DNA from: Nibricoccus aquaticus
GTDB lineage: Bacteria > Verrucomicrobiota > Verrucomicrobiia > Opitutales > Opitutaceae
Direction: 5' to 3'
Assembly (NCBI RefSeq): GCF_002310495.1
Contig: NZ_CP023344.1
Location: 3,303,501-3,367,500 of the forward strand
DNA: 64,000 bases
Position numbers and translations under genes: made by a program. Under the pieces are notes generated by a model. It had not been told where the DNA came from. It worked only from the letters and a program-made list of their open reading frames with translations, and searched no databases. Positions 14,664-23,762 of the stretch are shown here, piece by piece (position 1 is the stretch's first letter; every line of letters starts with the position of its first letter).

Positions 14664-16121
14664 TCAGCCGACGGAGCCTTCCATTTCGAGATCGATGAGG
14701 CGTTTGAGCTCGACCGAGTATTCCATAGGGAACTGGCGGGCGAGGTCGTTGATGAAGCCGTTCACCGCGAGGCTCATGGCCTGGCCTTCGGTGAGGCCGC
14801 GCTGCTGCATGTAGAAGATCATGTCTTCGCTCACCTTCGAGACGCTGGCCTCGTGCTGCGTGGCGTGTTTATCGCCGCGTACAGTGATGGCTGGATACGT
14901 GTCGGTACGGCTGTTCGTGTTGATGAGCAGCGCGTCGCACTCGGTGTTGTTTTTGCAACCCTTCAGATGCTTGGGGATGTGGACGACGCCGCGATAGGTG
15001 GCGCGGCCCTGGCCGACGGAGATGGATTTGGAAACGATGGTGGAGGTCGTTTCGTCGGCGGCGTGGATCATCTTGGCGCCGGTGTCTTGGTGCTGGCCGT
15101 CGTTAGCGAGGGCGATGGAGATGACTTCGCCGCGGGCGCGGCGGCCTTTGAGGACGACGCCGGGGTACTTCATCGTGAGGCGCGAACCGAGGTTGCAGTC
15201 GATCCACTTGATCTCGGCGTCTTCCATCGCGAGGCCGCGTTTGGTGACGAGATTGTACACGTTGGAGGCCCAGTTCTGGACGGTGATGTACTGGATCTTG
15301 GCGCCTTTGAGCGCGACGAGTTCGACGACCGCGCTGTGGAGCGTGGAGGTGGAGAACTTGGGCGCGGTGCAGCCTTCCATGTAGGTGACCTCGGAGCCTT
15401 CGTCGCAGATGATGAGCGTGCGTTCGAATTGGCCGAAGTTTTCCGCGTTGATGCGGAAGTAAGCTTGCAACGGCTGCGCGACTTTGACGCCGGGCGGAAC
15501 GTAGATGAAGGAGCCGCCGGAGAAAACGGCGCTGTTGAGCGCCGAGAACTTGTTGTCGGACGTCGGGATGACTTTGCCGAACCATTTCTTGAAGATCTCG
15601 GGGTGTTCGCGGAGGGCTTCGGTAGAGTTGCAGAAGATGACGCCTTGTTTGGCGACGATGTCCTTGATGTTCGAGTACGCGGCTTCGGAGTCGAACTGGG
15701 CTTCGACGCCGGCGAGGAATTTGCGCTCCTGCTCGGGGATGCCGAGGCGCTCGAAGGTCTTCTTGATGTCGTCGGGGACTTCATCCCAGGTGCGCTTGGG
15801 CTTCTGGCCTTGCGAGAGGTAGTAGCGGATTTTGTCGAAGTTGATGTTTTCGAGATCCTTCGTCGCCCAGTGCGTGGGCAGCGGCATGGACTCGAAGGTC
15901 TTCAGCGCCTTCTTGCGGAATTCAAGAATCCACGGGGCTTCCTTTTTAACCGAGGAGATGTACTCGACGGTTTTTTCGTTCAAGCCGGTGCCGGCGTCGA
16001 ATTCGTAGTCGACGTTGTAGCTGAAATTACCGGCGGACTGGTCGATGCCGACGGCGGGATTTTCCACGGCGGAATCGGCGGCCGCGGGAGGCAGAGTGTC
16101 GGTGTCGGTGGGCGGTTTCAT
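14664..16121 (-). CDS. sufB: Fe-S cluster assembly scaffold SufB
   Basis: SufB is the main scaffold of the SufBCD complex and carries the nascent cluster. The 485-residue product has the expected length. Diagnostic stretches are [24 protein letters not shown]-like (starting [10 protein letters not shown]), [56 protein letters not shown], the [11 protein letters not shown] motif and the C-terminal [20 protein letters not shown]. Conserved Cys and Glu residues of the cluster site are intact. An N-terminal extension of about 30 Ala/Asp-rich residues precedes the core. It lies 36 bp after sufC on the same strand and is surely co-transcribed with it. Confidence 0.96.
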   Translation of the reverse strand: MKPPTDTDTLPPAAADSAVENPAVGIDQSAGNFSYNVDYEFDAGTGLNEKTVEYISSVKKEAPWILEFRKKALKTFESMPLPTHWATKDLENINFDKIRYYLSQGQKPKRTWDEVPDDIKKTFERLGIPEQERKFLAGVEAQFDSEAAYSNIKDIVAKQGVIFCNSTEALREHPEIFKKWFGKVIPTSDNKFSALNSAVFSGGSFIYVPPGVKVAQPLQAYFRINAENFGQFERTLIICDEGSEVTYMEGCTAPKFSTSTLHSAVVELVALKGAKIQYITVQNWASNVYNLVTKRGLAMEDAEIKWIDCNLGSRLTMKYPGVVLKGRRARGEVISIALANDGQHQDTGAKMIHAADETTSTIVSKSISVGQGRATYRGVVHIPKHLKGCKNNTECDALLINTNSRTDTYPAITVRGDKHATQHEASVSKVSEDMIFYMQQRGLTEGQAMSLAVNGFINDLARQFPMEYSVELKRLIDLEMEGSVG

Positions 16122-16157
16122 AGCGGTGTGCTCCGGCTGAAGTTGTTTCTAAAGGGA

Positions 16158-16928
16158 TCAGGCTTTCGCGGTGGCGAGTTCCTGTTTCACCCACTCGTAG
16201 CCTTTGGCTTCGAGTTCGAGGGCGAGGGATTTGTCGCCGCTCTTCACGATGCGGCCGTCGTACATGACGTGGACGAAATCGGGGACGATGTAGTTCAGCA
16301 GGCGCTGGTAGTGCGTGATGAGGAGGACGCCGAGATTCGGGCCGCGGAGTTGATTGACGCCGGCGGAGACGACCTGGAGAGCGTCGATGTCGAGGCCGGA
16401 GTCGGTTTCGTCCATGAGGGCGATGGTCGGCTCGAGCATGGCCATCTGGAGGATTTCGCAGCGTTTCTTTTCGCCGCCGGAGAAGCCTTCGTTGACCGAG
16501 CGGGAGGTGAACTTCCGGTCGATTTTCAGCATGTCCATTTTGCTGTAGAGCTTTTTGTAGTAGGCGGTGGCATCGAGCTCTTCGCCCTCGGCGAGGCGGG
16601 CCTGTTGCGCGGCGCGGAGGAAGTTGGCGATGGAGACGCCGGGGACTTCGCTGGGGTATTGGAAGGCGAGGAAGATGCCGGCGCGGGCGCGTTCGTCGGG
16701 CTCCATTTCGAGGATGGATTTGCCGTCGAGGAGGACGTCACCGCTCGTGATGACGTAGTCGGGATGACCGGCGATCGCCTTCGAGAAGGTCGATTTGCCG
16801 GTGCCGTTCGGTCCCATGACGGCGTGAACTTCGCCGGCTTTGATCGTCAGGTTGAGGCCTTTGACGATGGACTTTTCGGGGCTCTCGGTGAGCGAGACGT
16901 AGAGGTCTTTGATTTCGAGCGTGTGCAT
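16158..16928 (-). CDS. sufC: Fe-S assembly ATPase SufC
   Basis: SufC is the ABC-type ATPase that drives conformational change in the SufBCD scaffold; it is cytoplasmic and not a transporter. Walker A is GPNGTGKST (residues 39-47). The Q-loop region is [12 protein letters not shown]. The ABC signature is FSGGEKKR, with the SufC-specific [10 protein letters not shown], and Walker B/D-loop is [11 protein letters not shown]. The switch His is in [10 protein letters not shown]. The length of 256 residues is standard. It lies 69 bp downstream of the fur-family gene and 36 bp upstream of sufB. Confidence 0.97.
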   Translation of the reverse strand: MHTLEIKDLYVSLTESPEKSIVKGLNLTIKAGEVHAVMGPNGTGKSTFSKAIAGHPDYVITSGDVLLDGKSILEMEPDERARAGIFLAFQYPSEVPGVSIANFLRAAQQARLAEGEELDATAYYKKLYSKMDMLKIDRKFTSRSVNEGFSGGEKKRCEILQMAMLEPTIALMDETDSGLDIDALQVVSAGVNQLRGPNLGVLLITHYQRLLNYIVPDFVHVMYDGRIVKSGDKSLALELEAKGYEWVKQELATAKA

Positions 16929-16997
16929 TTTGGAAACGTGAAGAGTGAAGATGGAAGAGTGAAATGCCGGAGCCTGCGCAGGCGGCGTGGCGGGGAG

Positions 16998-17435
16998 TTA
17001 GCGCGCGTTTTTGGCTTTGCCGCGGAAGGTGATCTCGATGGCGGAGGCGTCGTAGCCGGAGGGGAGGACTTTTTTCAGCTGATCGAGGAGGCCGCTTGGG
17101 AGGTCGATGTCGTGGGTTGAGCCGGTTTGTTCGTCGTGAAAGTGGGCGTGCGGCTGGAGATTCGGGCAGTAGCGGGTGGGGCCGCGCTCGAAGTTCACCG
17201 CGCGCACGAGGTCACATTGGACGAGGGTTTCGAGGCAGTTGTAGACGGTGGCCAGAGAGATGCCGGGTAGCTCGGGTTTGACGCGGGCGAAGACTTCGTC
17301 AGCGGTGGGATGGTCGCGTTTTTTGAGGAGAACGCTGTAAACGAGTTCGCGCTGGGGCGTGGAGCGCAGGCCGCTGTCGGCGAGTCGCTGCGCGAGCGAG
17401 TCGGTCGGGGGAGAGTGATGAACGGCGGTGGACAT
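16998..17435 (-). CDS. Fur/PerR-family regulator heading the suf operon
   Basis: This is a metal- or peroxide-responsive DNA-binding repressor of the Fur superfamily. Start 17435 (MSTAVHHS) is preferred, since an upstream in-frame start would run through an operator-like box. The winged helix is visible in LRSTPQRELVYSVLLKKRDHP, TADEVFARVK and ISLATVYNCLETL (recognition helix). The metal region reads PHAHFHDE, keeping the His-x-His pair, but the two CxxC zinc motifs common in Fur and PerR are absent. It is the first gene before sufC, sufB and sufD. Two 15-bp boxes close to the PerR/Fur consensus precede it, so autoregulation and control of suf are inferred. Whether it senses iron, peroxide or haem (Irr-like) cannot be told. 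Confidence 0.85.
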   Translation of the reverse strand: MSTAVHHSPPTDSLAQRLADSGLRSTPQRELVYSVLLKKRDHPTADEVFARVKPELPGISLATVYNCLETLVQCDLVRAVNFERGPTRYCPNLQPHAHFHDEQTGSTHDIDLPSGLLDQLKKVLPSGYDASAIEITFRGKAKNAR

Positions 17436-17452
17436 GAGCGGACCGCAACCAA

Positions 17453-17496
17453 TTGGAATGATTCTAAGCTGCAAGCCGGAATTAGAATAATTCCAA
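17453..17496. promoter_or_regulatory. pair of Fur/PerR-like operator boxes
   Basis: TTGGAATGATTCTAA at 17453-17467 and TTAGAATAATTCCAA at 17482-17496 each fit a 7-1-7 inverted repeat close to TTAGAATnATTCTAA. The two boxes are reverse complements of one another except for the central base. Their centres are 29 bp apart, near three helical turns, placing them on one face of the DNA. They lie 18-61 bp upstream of the fur-family start codon. Confidence 0.85.
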
Positions 17497-17786
17497 AGAT
17501 GGGCGGAGCTCTGCCGGAGTTGGTGCGGGGTTTGTGAGGGTTTGCGTGCCGGGGCTCGGTATACCCGGGTCGGGCAGGGAGTCTCGCGAGGGCGTGACTG
17601 TGCGGTGGCGAGGAGAGGCCTGCGGACGGCCTCAGGGGGCGATGTGCCGAGGAGCTATTGAGTCCATGCCGGTCAGTTCATGGCGGGCGAACTCAGACCC
17701 GACCAAGCTGTAGCGGATCAACTGGAAGGGATCAGTCCGATGAGAAGCGGCGGGATGATATGCGAGAGGAGACTCGCGTTGGCGAA

Positions 17787-19286
17787 TCAGGCAGCGGACG
17801 AGGCGAGAGACGAGGGATGAGCCTGGGGTGGCGTGGGCTGCTTTTTGGCTGCGGCGCTTTTACGGGAGCCGCCGACAACGCGGGCGAGTTCGGTGACCGA
17901 ATCCTGCAAGAGGATGGATTGCGCGGAGAGTTCCTGGGCGACGCCGGCGCCTTCCTCGGCGCGGGCGGCGCCGAGCTGGACGGCTTCGTCCATGCGGCTG
18001 ACGGCGGTGTTTACTTGCTGGATACCGGTGGTCTGTTCCGAGGAGGCGTTGGCGATTTCGGCGACGAGGTCATCGACTTCGCGGACCTTGGTGGCGATCT
18101 GGGAGAGGCTGGTGGAAATTTGTTCGCTGACCTCGGCGCCGCGACGGCTCTTGCGGGTGGAGTCTTCGATCTTGTCGGCGGTCTCGCGGGCGGCCTGGGC
18201 GGAGCGTTGGGCGAGGGCGCGGACTTCGTCGGCGACGACGGCGAAACCGGCTCCGGCCTCGCCGGCGCGGGCGGCTTCGACGGCGGCGTTGAGGGCGAGG
18301 ATGTTGGTTTGAAAGGCGATCTCGTCGATGGTCTTGAGAATCTTGGCGATGCCGTCGCTGGAGGTTTTGATGTCGAGCATGGCGGCGTTCATCGCAGTGA
18401 TGCCTTTTGTGCCTTGGTCGGCGGCTTCGCGGGCCTGGCGGGCGAGGTCTTTGGCGCGCTGGGCGGCCTCGGCGTTGCGGGTGGCGACGCTGGAGATTTC
18501 TTCGAGGGAGGCGCTGGTTTCTTCGAGCGTGGCGGCTTGTTCGGAGGAGGCGGTGGCGAGGGCGGAGCTGTTTTGGGAAACTTGATCGGCGGAGGAGACG
18601 TTGGCGTGGGAGGCGTCGTTGAGTTTGCCGATGATGGCCATGAAGGGGCGTGGAATGCTGCGGCTGATGATCAGCGTCAGGATGGCGAGCAGGCCGAGGG
18701 CGCTGGTGGCGGAGATCCAGAGGATGCGGCTGAAGTGGTTCGCCACGGTGGTGGAGTGTTCGTGGACGATGAGGGCTTCGGCTTCGATGGTTTCGCTGAT
18801 GGCAGCCATGCGTTTTTCGAGCATGGAGAAGGCCTCCATAAATTGGGGCATGGCGGCGTTGGCAGCGGCGGCGTCAGTGCGGGCGGTTTCGACAAGGTGG
18901 CGCGAGGCGGCGAGATAGTCGTTGAGGGGTTTTTCGACGGCGGTGAGTTCGGCGCGGATGGTGTCGTTGAGCGGGAGGGCTTTGCTGGCGGCGAGGCTGT
19001 CGCGGAAAATTTTTTCGTGTTCGAAGAGGTCGGCGACGACTTCATCGGCGGCGGCGGTGTCTTTGTTGATCGCGGCAAGCTGGGCGGCGAGGACGTCGGA
19101 GCGGAGGGCGTCGTGCATCATGTCGGCCTGCTGGTGGTTTTGCAGGGCGGAGGCGATGGTGACGACCTCGGTATTGCTTGCGATCATGAGTCCGAATTCG
19201 TGGCGGACGGAGGCGACGAGGGCGGCGATGATGAGTCCGGCGGTGAGGGCGAGACTGGAGACTTTCTGACCTACGGAGAATTTCAT
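17787..19286 (-). CDS. methyl-accepting chemotaxis protein
   Basis: This is an inner-membrane chemoreceptor that signals to CheA/CheW. The order is a short N-terminal transmembrane helix (about residues 10-28), a periplasmic helical sensor of about 150 residues with no recognised Cache or PAS fold (four-helix-bundle type), a second transmembrane helix (about 187-209), only a short linker in place of a full HAMP, then the cytoplasmic coiled coil. The signalling tip is [19 protein letters not shown] followed by [16 protein letters not shown]. Putative methylation sites lie in [16 protein letters not shown] and [10 protein letters not shown]. The C-terminus is a Pro/Ser tail without a clear CheR-binding pentapeptide. 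It has 499 residues. No other che genes are in the window. Confidence 0.92.
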   Translation of the reverse strand: MKFSVGQKVSSLALTAGLIIAALVASVRHEFGLMIASNTEVVTIASALQNHQQADMMHDALRSDVLAAQLAAINKDTAAADEVVADLFEHEKIFRDSLAASKALPLNDTIRAELTAVEKPLNDYLAASRHLVETARTDAAAANAAMPQFMEAFSMLEKRMAAISETIEAEALIVHEHSTTVANHFSRILWISATSALGLLAILTLIISRSIPRPFMAIIGKLNDASHANVSSADQVSQNSSALATASSEQAATLEETSASLEEISSVATRNAEAAQRAKDLARQAREAADQGTKGITAMNAAMLDIKTSSDGIAKILKTIDEIAFQTNILALNAAVEAARAGEAGAGFAVVADEVRALAQRSAQAARETADKIEDSTRKSRRGAEVSEQISTSLSQIATKVREVDDLVAEIANASSEQTTGIQQVNTAVSRMDEAVQLGAARAEEGAGVAQELSAQSILLQDSVTELARVVGGSRKSAAAKKQPTPPQAHPSSLASSAA

Positions 19287-19315
19287 GTTGGGCGGTGAAG
19301 CGAGTGAGGTGGCGT

Positions 19316-20170
19316 TCAGTAGCGGACGCTGAGGCCGAGGAAGAGGACGAGGTCTTCGGTGGCGTCGGTGAGGCCGATGTTGGTGCCGAGATCGAGCTGG
19401 GTGTGGTTGTTGAGGCCGTAGGTGAGGCCGCAGTTGAAGGTGGCGAGGTCGCGGCCTTTGGTGAGCGTCGAGGTGAGTTCGAGGTAGCCGCCGAGTGCGC
19501 CGGCGATGTCGTGGCTGACGGTGGCGGTATTGACCCAGTCGGTGGTGTAGCCGTCGTCGGCGGCGTTACGCACGAAGTCGATCTCGGTCATGACGCCGAG
19601 GCTCCAGCCGGAGGAGAGGGTGAAGGCGACTGGGAAGATGAGGCCGCCTTCGATCTTGTCGTTGCCTAGGCCGTTGCTGGCGGTGGGCCATTTGACGAAT
19701 GGCATGAGGGCGGCGGCGGTGTCGCCTGCGTCATTGCCCCAGAGGTTGATTTTGAGGCGCGAGGTGATGTCGCCGAAGCCGCTGATTTTGTCTTTGGAGG
19801 GAGCGGTGCGGTCGTCGGTCTCGATCTTGGTGTAGGGCTCGACGACGGTCTGGAGATCGATGCGGTTGGTGAGACCGAATTTGAAATTGAGCGTGGAGAA
19901 GAGCCACGCGGTGGTTACGGTGTCGGCGCCGTCGGCTTTGTCGTGATCGCGTGAGCGGGCGAGGAGATCGCTCTCCACCTGATAGTGACCGGCATCGACG
20001 GTGTAGGGGCTTTCGGTGGCGTCGGGGCGGTCGGTGCTCATCTCGCGCATGAGCGACTCGGGCGTTGGGTTGAACAGCGTGTGATTGCTTTTGTCGGCGA
20101 CGGGCGGAGTGGCGGAGGCGAACGCGGTGGTCGCGAGGAGGAGACAGGAGTGGGCAATGCACAGGCGCAT
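19316..20170 (-). CDS. outer-membrane beta-barrel, MetA-pathway-like transporter family
   Basis: This is a likely outer-membrane channel of the 'MetA pathway of phenol degradation' family (PF13557 type). Start 20170 ([20 protein letters not shown]) gives a signal peptide; an in-frame Met lies 4 residues earlier. The early block [23 protein letters not shown] is characteristic of the family, and is followed by alternating amphipathic strands ([43 protein letters not shown]). The last residue pattern LGLSVRY (aromatic C-terminus) fits Bam-assembled barrels. The solute is unknown and no degradation genes are adjacent. It lies 29 bp upstream of the chemoreceptor gene on the same strand. Confidence 0.78.
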   Translation of the reverse strand: MRLCIAHSCLLLATTAFASATPPVADKSNHTLFNPTPESLMREMSTDRPDATESPYTVDAGHYQVESDLLARSRDHDKADGADTVTTAWLFSTLNFKFGLTNRIDLQTVVEPYTKIETDDRTAPSKDKISGFGDITSRLKINLWGNDAGDTAAALMPFVKWPTASNGLGNDKIEGGLIFPVAFTLSSGWSLGVMTEIDFVRNAADDGYTTDWVNTATVSHDIAGALGGYLELTSTLTKGRDLATFNCGLTYGLNNHTQLDLGTNIGLTDATEDLVLFLGLSVRY

Positions 20171-20321
20171 AATCCGCTCCATCGGGTGCGCCGTGGTTAA
20201 TCTTAACTTATAGTGTCCCCGAAGAGGGCAATTATCAGGGGTGTTGTGTAAAAATTAACCGTCAGCGGGGGGCGCTGAATGAAATTTTCACGAATTCGCG
20301 AACGCGAGGCGGGAGGCCCGC

Positions 20322-20864
20322 TCAGCGCGCGCGCCAGCACCAGTGCCAGGGCTCGTAGATGAAGCCGTGGGGATTTTCCTTCGGGAAGCTCATCGCGAAA
20401 CCGAAGCTGCCCGCGTGGCGTTCGAGCCAGGAAAAGGCTTTGGTTTGAGAGAAGGATTCTTCGAGCGGCAGGTCGCCGGGTGTGCCGATGTCGATGGCGC
20501 GGCCGGTGTGGTGCTCGCTGTAGCCGGGAGCGGCCATGGTGTTGAGGATGACCTCGATCTTTTCGCCGAGCGCGAGTTTGCCGCGGATGATTTCGACCTG
20601 GCGCTCGACGCTGCGAAAACCGGAGAGGGGCATGAGCTCGATGTCGTACTCGCGGGCGCGGGCTCTCATACCGCGAAACGCGTGGGCGGCGGACTCGATG
20701 AGCTGGCAGTCGCGATCGGCGTCGGTCTGGCCGATAGAAACGAGCGCGGCGGGGTCCGCTTCTGGCTGCACGTCGAGCAGGCGGCGCAGCGAGTAATCGT
20801 GAGGGATGCCCAGCGCTTCGTGGAGCGCGGCGATGCGGCGGGCGTAGGCGACGGCGGCGGACAT
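20322..20864 (-). CDS. VanY-type D-alanyl-D-alanine carboxypeptidase-like protein
   Basis: This is a peptidase of the LAS superfamily (VanY/DacC type) that would trim the terminal D-Ala of peptidoglycan stem peptides. Start 20864 (MSAAVAYARRIAAL) is taken just 10 bp after the trxB stop; earlier starts lie inside trxB. Zinc-site motifs are present: PLSGFRSVERQ, the SEHHTGRAIDIG motif (His and Asp ligands), SFGFAMSFP and the C-terminal EPWHWCW (His ligand). At 180 residues it has no signal peptide or membrane anchor, which is unusual for a periplasmic enzyme; export may be missing, or the true start may differ. It is probably co-transcribed with trxB. Confidence 0.86.
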   Translation of the reverse strand: MSAAVAYARRIAALHEALGIPHDYSLRRLLDVQPEADPAALVSIGQTDADRDCQLIESAAHAFRGMRARAREYDIELMPLSGFRSVERQVEIIRGKLALGEKIEVILNTMAAPGYSEHHTGRAIDIGTPGDLPLEESFSQTKAFSWLERHAGSFGFAMSFPKENPHGFIYEPWHWCWRAR

Positions 20865-20874
20865 CCCGGTCGCG

Positions 20875-21819
20875 TTAACCACCGTGCTCGGCGAGCCAGC
20901 GTTCGGCCTCGATGGCGGCCTGGCAGCCCATGCCGGCGGCGGTGATCGCCTGGCGGTAAACGTGGTCGGCGCAATCGCCGGCGACGTACACGCCGGGAAC
21001 CTTGGTTTGTACTTGAGAACCGGTGACGGGTTTGAAGTAGCCGCCTTCATCGACATCAAGTGCGGAGGCGAAGGGGCCGGTGTTGGGCACGTGGCCGATG
21101 GCGACGAAGATGCCTTTCACGGGGAGGACGGAGTCGGCGCCGGTCTTGAGGTTTTTGATCTTGAGGCCGCTGACAGAGCCTTCGGCCACGCCGACGACTT
21201 CGGTCGGGGCGCTGTCCCAGACCATCTGGATCTTGGGGTGTGAGGTGGCGCGGTCGGCCATGATCTTGGAGGCGCGGAGCGAGTCGCGGCGGTGGACGAG
21301 ATACACTTTGCTGGCGAAGCGCGTGAGGAAAAGCGCCTCTTCAGCTGCGCTGTCGCCGCCGCCGATGACGGCGACTTCCATCTTGCGGTAGAACGCGCCG
21401 TCGCAGGTGGCGCAGGTGGTGACGCCCTTGCCGCCGTAGAGTTCTTTTTCGCCGGGGATGCCGGTCATGCGCGGCGAAGCGCCGGTGGCGATGATGACGG
21501 ACTTCGCGAGAATTTCGCGGTCGGCGGTACGAAGCTTGAGCGGTTGAGAGGAGAAATCGACGGACGTGATCTGGGCCTGCTCGAAGCGCGTACCGAACTT
21601 GGTGGCCTGCTTGCGGAGGCTGTCCATCAGGTGGAAACCGTCCACACCTTCGGGAAAGCCGGGGAAGTTTTCCACTTCCGAAGTCGTCGTGAGCTGACCG
21701 CCGGGGAGGCTGCCCTCGATGATGAGGGGAGAAAGGTTGGCGCGGCCGGTGTAGATCGCGGCGGTAAGTCCGGCGCAGCCGGTGCCGACGATGACGACGT
21801 TTTCAACAGGTGTGGACAT
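20875..21819 (-). CDS. trxB: thioredoxin-disulfide reductase
   Basis: This is an FAD-dependent enzyme that reduces thioredoxin with NADPH in the cytoplasm. The N-terminal FAD motif is [13 protein letters not shown]. The redox-active pair is Cys136 and Cys139 in [10 protein letters not shown]. The NADPH-binding motif is [13 protein letters not shown], and the C-terminal FAD motif is [14 protein letters not shown]. The length of 314 residues is typical of low-molecular-weight TrxB. The start is clear ([12 protein letters not shown]). It precedes the VanY-like gene by 10 bp and diverges from the metal-resistance cluster. It could serve the several thioredoxin-fold proteins found elsewhere in the window. 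Confidence 0.96.
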   Translation of the reverse strand: MSTPVENVVIVGTGCAGLTAAIYTGRANLSPLIIEGSLPGGQLTTTSEVENFPGFPEGVDGFHLMDSLRKQATKFGTRFEQAQITSVDFSSQPLKLRTADREILAKSVIIATGASPRMTGIPGEKELYGGKGVTTCATCDGAFYRKMEVAVIGGGDSAAEEALFLTRFASKVYLVHRRDSLRASKIMADRATSHPKIQMVWDSAPTEVVGVAEGSVSGLKIKNLKTGADSVLPVKGIFVAIGHVPNTGPFASALDVDEGGYFKPVTGSQVQTKVPGVYVAGDCADHVYRQAITAAGMGCQAAIEAERWLAEHGG

Positions 21820-21928
21820 GGAAGGGAAATTTCAGGCGCAACATAGCACACATGGGAAGGGGAAACTGCGTGGACGCCGCGGGCGCAGAGACGGGTGATC
21901 GGGGAAAGGCGAGGGTTTGACAGTTTGG

Positions 21929-22354
21929 ATGCGTAGAACATTCATCTCATTCATGCGCCGCGCTGCCTCATTCTTCGCCCTGTTGCTAGCCCTCGTGTGG
22001 CTGCCAGCGACGTTGCATTGCGGGTTGGAGATGGCCGGCGTCATCGGGCAGGCCGATGGTTGCTGCCATCATGAGGAAGCGGCTCCTGTCAGTGGAGAGC
22101 CCGCTCATTGCGGCCAGGGCTTTTGCGGAATTGTGGAGAGTGGTGATTACCAGCCGACGCAAAATTTCCTCAAAGTTCCGGCGCCCCCGTCTGTGTTGTT
22201 TGTTTTCTGCCTGATCGAACTCGCGCCGGAATTAACGCCGGTGCCGGAGATCGTCGCTTCGGTGGATGTCGAGATCCCGCTGGAAATCCGGCGGACCTGG
22301 CACTTCACCGCCCGTGCCGCGCTTTCGCCGCGCGCGCCATCGTTTGTCTGCTGA
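21929..22354 (+). CDS. small exported Cys/His-rich protein at head of metal cluster
   Basis: The function is not established. Starts at 21929 (MRRTFISFMRR) or 21953 (MRRAASFFALLLALVWLPA) both give a signal or anchor segment; TTG 21917 is less likely because it is part of a TTGACA hexamer that could be a -35 element. Just after the hydrophobic segment is a possible metal-binding cluster: GCCHHEEA, then PAHCGQGFCG. The tail ends RAPSFVC, reminiscent of small DUF2946-like proteins that accompany metal efflux genes. It precedes the pump operon by 100 bp on the same strand. A periplasmic metal-binding or sensing role is inferred from position and residues only. Confidence 0.62.
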   Translation: MRRTFISFMRRAASFFALLLALVWLPATLHCGLEMAGVIGQADGCCHHEEAAPVSGEPAHCGQGFCGIVESGDYQPTQNFLKVPAPPSVLFVFCLIELAPELTPVPEIVASVDVEIPLEIRRTWHFTARAALSPRAPSFVC

Positions 22355-22454
22355 TCGGCCCCTGCGCGGGTTGATCGGCGTTTTTGTTGTCCCGGGTCTG
22401 ACGCGTGTGCGCGTCGGTCGGCCCGTTTGGTTTCGCAAACTTACTTCCTGAACT

Positions 22455-23762
22455 ATGTCCGCGACTCTCTTTTTTCGCAGTATTCCCCGCTCTGTTGCGC
22501 TCGCTGTCTTGCTGATGGCGAACGCCGTGCGTGCCCAAGAAACAACCACGCCGCCCGGTGTCGGTGCTCCGCTCACGCTGGCGGGAGTGCTGACGCGTGT
22601 GGCTGAGAATAATCCCTCGCTCATCGCGCAGCGTTACGGCGAGCGCGCGGCTGAGGCGCTGATCGAGCAGGCGGGGCTGCGGCCGAATCCGACGCTCGAT
22701 GTCAGCGCCGAGAATTTTCTCGGCACGGGCAATGTTCAGGGGGGGCGCAGTCTCGAAACGACGGTGCAGGCGAGCCAGACGTTTGAGCGTGGCGGCAAAC
22801 GCGACCGGCGAGTCGCGCTGGCCAGTCGTGAGCGGGAAATGGCGGCCAAGGAGTTTGTCGTCCGCCGTGCTGAGGTACTCGCGGCTGCCGCAGTCGCTTA
22901 TGTGGAGACACTCGCCGCGCAGGAGCGCCTCGCGCTCGTCGAGGAGCCGCTGGCGCTTGCGCGCGAAACGCTCGCGGTAGTCGAAGCGCGTGTGAAAGAG
23001 GGCGCGGCATCTCCCGCTGAATCGGCGCGTGCGCGTGCGGCGCTGGCATCGGCACAGGGCGAATCGGCCCGCGCTCAGGCTGCGCTTTTCGCCGCGCGTG
23101 CGGCACTGGCGGCGACGTGGGGCGGACGCGCCGGAGAGATTGGTGCGTTGCCGGGAAAGATTTCCGTGCCCAAGACGTTGCCGGGCGAAGAGGTTTTTCT
23201 CGCGCAGATCGGGCGCCATCCTCGTTTCGAACTTCAACGTGCCGTCATTGAAGGCCGGCGGGCGTCGCTCGAACTGGAGAAGGCGCAGGCGGCGCAAGAC
23301 GTCACGGTGGGCGGCGGTGTGCGTTTTCTTCGCGAGGGGACGGACGCGGCGTTTGTCGCGGGCGTTTCGGTGCCGCTGCCGGTCCGGAATAAAAATCAGG
23401 GTAACATCCGCGCCGCGCGTGAAACTCTCGCCGGTGCGGAGCAGTCGCTGCGCGCGGTCGAAGCCGAGCTGCGCGCGAGTGTCACGGCTGCGTGGCAGGA
23501 ACTCGCCGGCGCGCATACGACAGCGCAAACGCTCCGGCGCGACGCGTTGCCCGCGACCGAGGAGGCGCACGCCGTCGTGCGCCGTGCGTATGAAGAAGGT
23601 CAGTTACCGCTGATCGACGTGCTCGATGCGCAGCGCGCACTCGTCTCCGTGCGGCGCGAGATCCTCGACGCCGAATCTGCTTACGCCTCCGCGCTCGCCC
23701 GCGTTGAAGGACTTACGAACCCCGCTTTCTCACTCACGACCGCTCTTATTTCAGCCCGATGA
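22455..23762 (+). CDS. TolC-family outer-membrane efflux channel (CzcC/CusC-like)
   Basis: This is the outer-membrane component of a tripartite RND metal pump; it forms a trimeric channel across the outer membrane and periplasm. A signal peptide (MSATLFFRSIPRS...VRA) is followed by two repeated helical halves typical of OEP proteins: LTRVAENNPSLIAQRY...ANPTL-like block, GRSLETTVQASQTFERGGKR, and the second half with VSVPLPVRNKNQGNI and EGQLPLIDVLDAQRAL. It has 435 residues. Its TGA overlaps the ATG of the adaptor gene (ATGA), so the two are translationally coupled. The metal cannot be read from this subunit, but the neighbours suggest copper or a similar thiophilic ion. Confidence 0.92.
   Translation: MSATLFFRSIPRSVALAVLLMANAVRAQETTTPPGVGAPLTLAGVLTRVAENNPSLIAQRYGERAAEALIEQAGLRPNPTLDVSAENFLGTGNVQGGRSLETTVQASQTFERGGKRDRRVALASREREMAAKEFVVRRAEVLAAAAVAYVETLAAQERLALVEEPLALARETLAVVEARVKEGAASPAESARARAALASAQGESARAQAALFAARAALAATWGGRAGEIGALPGKISVPKTLPGEEVFLAQIGRHPRFELQRAVIEGRRASLELEKAQAAQDVTVGGGVRFLREGTDAAFVAGVSVPLPVRNKNQGNIRAARETLAGAEQSLRAVEAELRASVTAAWQELAGAHTTAQTLRRDALPATEEAHAVVRRAYEEGQLPLIDVLDAQRALVSVRREILDAESAYASALARVEGLTNPAFSLTTALISAR

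Noticed and set aside
14853-17120. A 755-codon open frame on the plus strand opposite sufC and sufB
   Set aside because: It is the antisense of two unmistakable suf genes; its Gly/Asp/Glu-rich composition is the usual product of reading a GC-rich gene backwards.
17658-19298. A 546-codon plus-strand frame opposite the chemoreceptor gene
   Set aside because: It is glycine-rich antisense of a clear methyl-accepting chemotaxis protein.
21917-21945. TTGACA as the -35 box of the metal cluster promoter
   Set aside because: No convincing -10 hexamer lies at 16-18 bp, and the hexamer also overlaps possible start codons.
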